Assembly (NCBI GenBank): GCA_037355855.1
Contig: CM074759.1
Coordinates: forward strand, 5,084,001-5,148,000
Direction: 5' to 3'
Origin: Pseudo-nitzschia pungens
Lineage: Eukaryota; Bacillariophyta; Bacillariophyceae; Bacillariales; Bacillariaceae
Length of the DNA stretch: 64,000 nucleotides
The translations under genes and the position numbers were made by a program. The notes below the pieces were generated by a model that was not told the DNA's origin, did no database searches, and saw only the letters and a program-made list of their open reading frames with translations. Within the stretch, counting starts at the first letter, position 1, and each line of letters begins with the position of its first letter. Below are positions 62,116 through 64,000 of this stretch, piece by piece.

Positions 62116-62681
62116 AGCTTTTCGATGCAAGTGAGCAGAGCGCTGCTTCCTTCTAGTTTCTGGGTATATTTCATTAGAATGAGAATTCGATCCACATGTT
62201 CTTTGCAGGTAACTGATGGCGTCTTGCGGCATTCGGAGCTTCTAAGATAAGTGTGCATGATGTCCCTGGCATCTCTGGCGTTACAGTAGAGCTTGGTAAA
62301 GTCAATAATGGCTTGCTCGTATCCTCCAATCTCTTCTTGATCATATTGGATCTCGTCTGGATCCAAGGGGTCCCTGATCATCTCATTCCACTTGGTTTGT
62401 GCGTCGGTGGTGAGACACCGGCTGAAGTGGGTTAGGTAAGCCTCGATTGGTATTCTGAGGAGCTTTGCAGCATTCCGGAAGGACTCCTCCACAAAGAGGA
62501 GTTCTTCCAGGCCTCCTGTCTCTGTGAACAGGGGAACCTTCATGCTGTCCGTTCGGTCTTCATCGAGATTGTACAGGGTGAAGAGTTTTGGCTTGGTTCG
62601 ATCGAAGGAGCTCTTGTAAGCAATCGGAGGGTCTCTGTACAGTCCGGACATCGTTGAGTTGCTTAGCTTTGCTGGAGCCAA
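62116..62681 (-). pseudogene. gag: Gypsy II Gag, 3'-truncated
   Basis: Starts at ATG 62681 and matches Gypsy I Gag (SGLYRDPPIAYKSSFDRT ... DFTKLYCNARDARD) through about codon 189. The zinc knuckle region is deleted. It retains AGA where element I has its first TGA. Confidence 0.82.
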
Positions 62682-62782
62682 AGATGCCCCTGTTGTTGAG
62701 GCTAACGATAGTTTTGTTGTTTTCGAGAATTCAGTACTGAGTTCTACTACTGTTCCTACGTGAAAGCGGACAGTAATTACTG

Positions 62783-63101
62783 TGTAACACTCTAAAGTAG
62801 AAAATTCGGAGTAGTATGAATAATTGTGAATGTTTTAATACTTTACGAGACATCGTTATGTAAGTTGACAATGGAAACATATAAAATTTGAGATCGCGAG
62901 CATAGCCACATTTTGGCATGCTCCACCATAAATGTTGATTCATTGTCGGTTCCCACGATTAGGCATATATCCTATTCTGGGACTCGACAATATTAATTGG
63001 AATACATATACCATGTATTCATGTCTGAAGATATTCGATTCTCATGTGGGATTCGGTTAATTATTCAGTCGTAACCTACTAGCGTACGCTAGCATGTTAC
63101 A
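62783..63101 (-). repeat. 5' LTR of Gypsy II
   Basis: 319 bp, one difference from 53086-53404 seen by eye. GCTGA duplication follows at 63102-63106; the palindrome ACAGTAATTACTGT abuts its inner end. Confidence 0.9.
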
Positions 63102-63106
63102 GCTGA

Positions 63107-64000
63107 GCTGAGTGCTAGATCTGTGTGCTAATATCTAGCATAAGCACTTAGCAACAGGCTTAGCAACAGGCTTAGCAACAGGCTTAGCAACAGGCTTATT
63201 CTATATGGTATGGGGTGCTAAATCCAAGATACCAGGGTCCTCGCGTAGGATTTGTACCAGTTGTACATACCCTGGGTATAGCACCGGCACTAGCACAGGA
63301 TGTAGCATAACCCTACAGGGTTAGGGTTGCTAATGCTACGAGATACTGGATATGCTAACCTACCATGCTACCATACTATGCTACCGCCGGGGTGAGGTCA
63401 TTGGTGTACAATATGTACTATGACCGGATACCTAACCCAGACAGTTTTCAAGTTAGCACACGAGCAAGCCAGCAAGCGAGTTAGCGCTAGCACACGATTG
63501 GATATTAATTAAGCACTAACGCTACTCCATAGAATACAGTACTAAGCCTACAGGGCTGTACGAGTTAGCGAAGCGCTGCATCGATACGATACAGAGCTGA
63601 GCTGCGCTCAGCTCCCTCCGCTATATTTTCACTCTTTCTTTTCCACTCTAAATTAAACACCTATCATGCCCTCCCCTTTTGATCGATTCCGATGTACCTC
63701 TAGGGAAGTACCTTCTTGTAGTAACTAAGTGTATGCAATAGAGCTTGAACAGTGTCATCTGTAAACTCACTGTTTGCCAGGACTCTACGTGCTATTATTG
63801 TGAAGGCTTTCCCTTATTTATTTGCTGACGAGCAATATCAACGCAGTTTATCAGACCCACCGCTCGAACCAAAACTTCGAAGCCGGGACGCCGGCTAGAG
63901 CGTGTGACGAAACCCAGCAGCTGATCCCTGCTGGGATCCATGCCTACACTTGGATGTAAAAATTGAGCTCCAGGCCTACTGTATACAAGGAGCTGACATC
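63107..64000. other. gene-free right flank
   Basis: No gene, RNA gene or domain seen. GCTAG/GCTAAC/GCTACC words are abundant. A 12-bp unit (TAGCAACAGGCT) is repeated four times at 63149-63196. TACAAGGAGCTGA near the very end (about 63983-63995) repeats the sequence just left of Gypsy II (53073-53085). Confidence 0.5.
63149..63196 (+). repeat. tandem repeat, 4 x 12 bp
   Basis: Four perfect copies of TAGCAACAGGCT. Confidence 0.92.

Larger units (their letters stand above)
53086..63101 (-). mobile_element. Ty3/Gypsy element II (minus strand), split by element I and internally deleted
   Basis: The outer 319-bp LTRs (53086-53404 and 62783-63101, TG...CA) differ at one position seen by eye (53200 T / 62897 C) and are bounded by GCTGA duplications. 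Read on minus it has a 5' LTR, palindromic primer region, Gag start, then RT-RNase H-integrase. Gag C-terminus and protease are missing. Element I (53409-59138) sits between its internal region and its 3' LTR. It is an older, non-autonomous relative of element I. Confidence 0.9.

Overview
The window reads as nuclear DNA of a photosynthetic stramenopile, most likely a pennate diatom. This is inference, but the evidence is consistent. Introns are short with GT-AG ends. One gene carries a bipartite plastid presequence with an ASAF cleavage motif followed by a thylakoid-transfer domain. Several proteins are typically eukaryotic: TIM50, Mpv17, an LCAT-type acyltransferase, a microsomal P450 and a eukaryotic ribonucleotide reductase R2. 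Ty1/Copia and Ty3/Gypsy retrotransposons are present. A run of exactly 500 N (44390-44889) marks an assembly gap.

Layout. 1-8.0 kb: gene-free flank, then a complete Ty1/Copia element (891-8029) with identical 214-bp LTRs, a 5-bp target duplication and a half-tRNA-Met primer site. 8.9-12.2 kb: a small RusA-like nuclease gene with a C-terminal SUMO-interaction-like motif, then about 1.9 kb of degenerate trinucleotide-rich minisatellite. 12.2-44.3 kb is the host gene block: a selenocysteine lyase-like/cysteine desulfurase gene, a two-exon thylakoid protein, a sulfotransferase-like type II membrane protein, TIM50, a PhnP-type metallo-beta-lactamase-fold hydrolase, a large MORN-repeat protein, an Mpv17/PMP22 protein, a three-exon LCAT-like acyltransferase with a 19-nt micro-exon, a cytochrome P450, ribonucleotide reductase R2, a lysine-rich hypothetical protein and a VOC/glyoxalase-fold protein. 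Spacers in this block hold a Stowaway-like MITE, two copies of a ~70-bp hairpin repeat, many pentanucleotide microsatellites and recurrent AAGGTTA/TAACCTT words. 38.8-41.7 kb is AT-rich and gene-free.

44.9-64.0 kb is a transposon graveyard. Two inverted copies of an unrecognised, Gag-like repeat family (here family X) flank an orphan zinc-knuckle Gag fragment. A nested pair of Ty3/Gypsy elements follows. A plus-strand element (53409-59138, identical 325-bp LTRs, TSD ATAGT) is inserted beside the 3' LTR of a minus-strand, internally deleted relative (53086-63101 overall, TSD GCTGA). In all three LTR elements every internal in-frame stop is TGA and every terminal stop is TAA.

The host genes do not form a pathway. 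They are unrelated housekeeping functions (selenium/sulfur metabolism, photosynthetic membrane, mitochondrial import, lipid and sterol-type metabolism, dNTP synthesis) on both strands. No RNA genes, CRISPR arrays or prokaryotic-type operons were seen. All splice sites and starts are read from the sequence by eye; none is backed by transcript data here.
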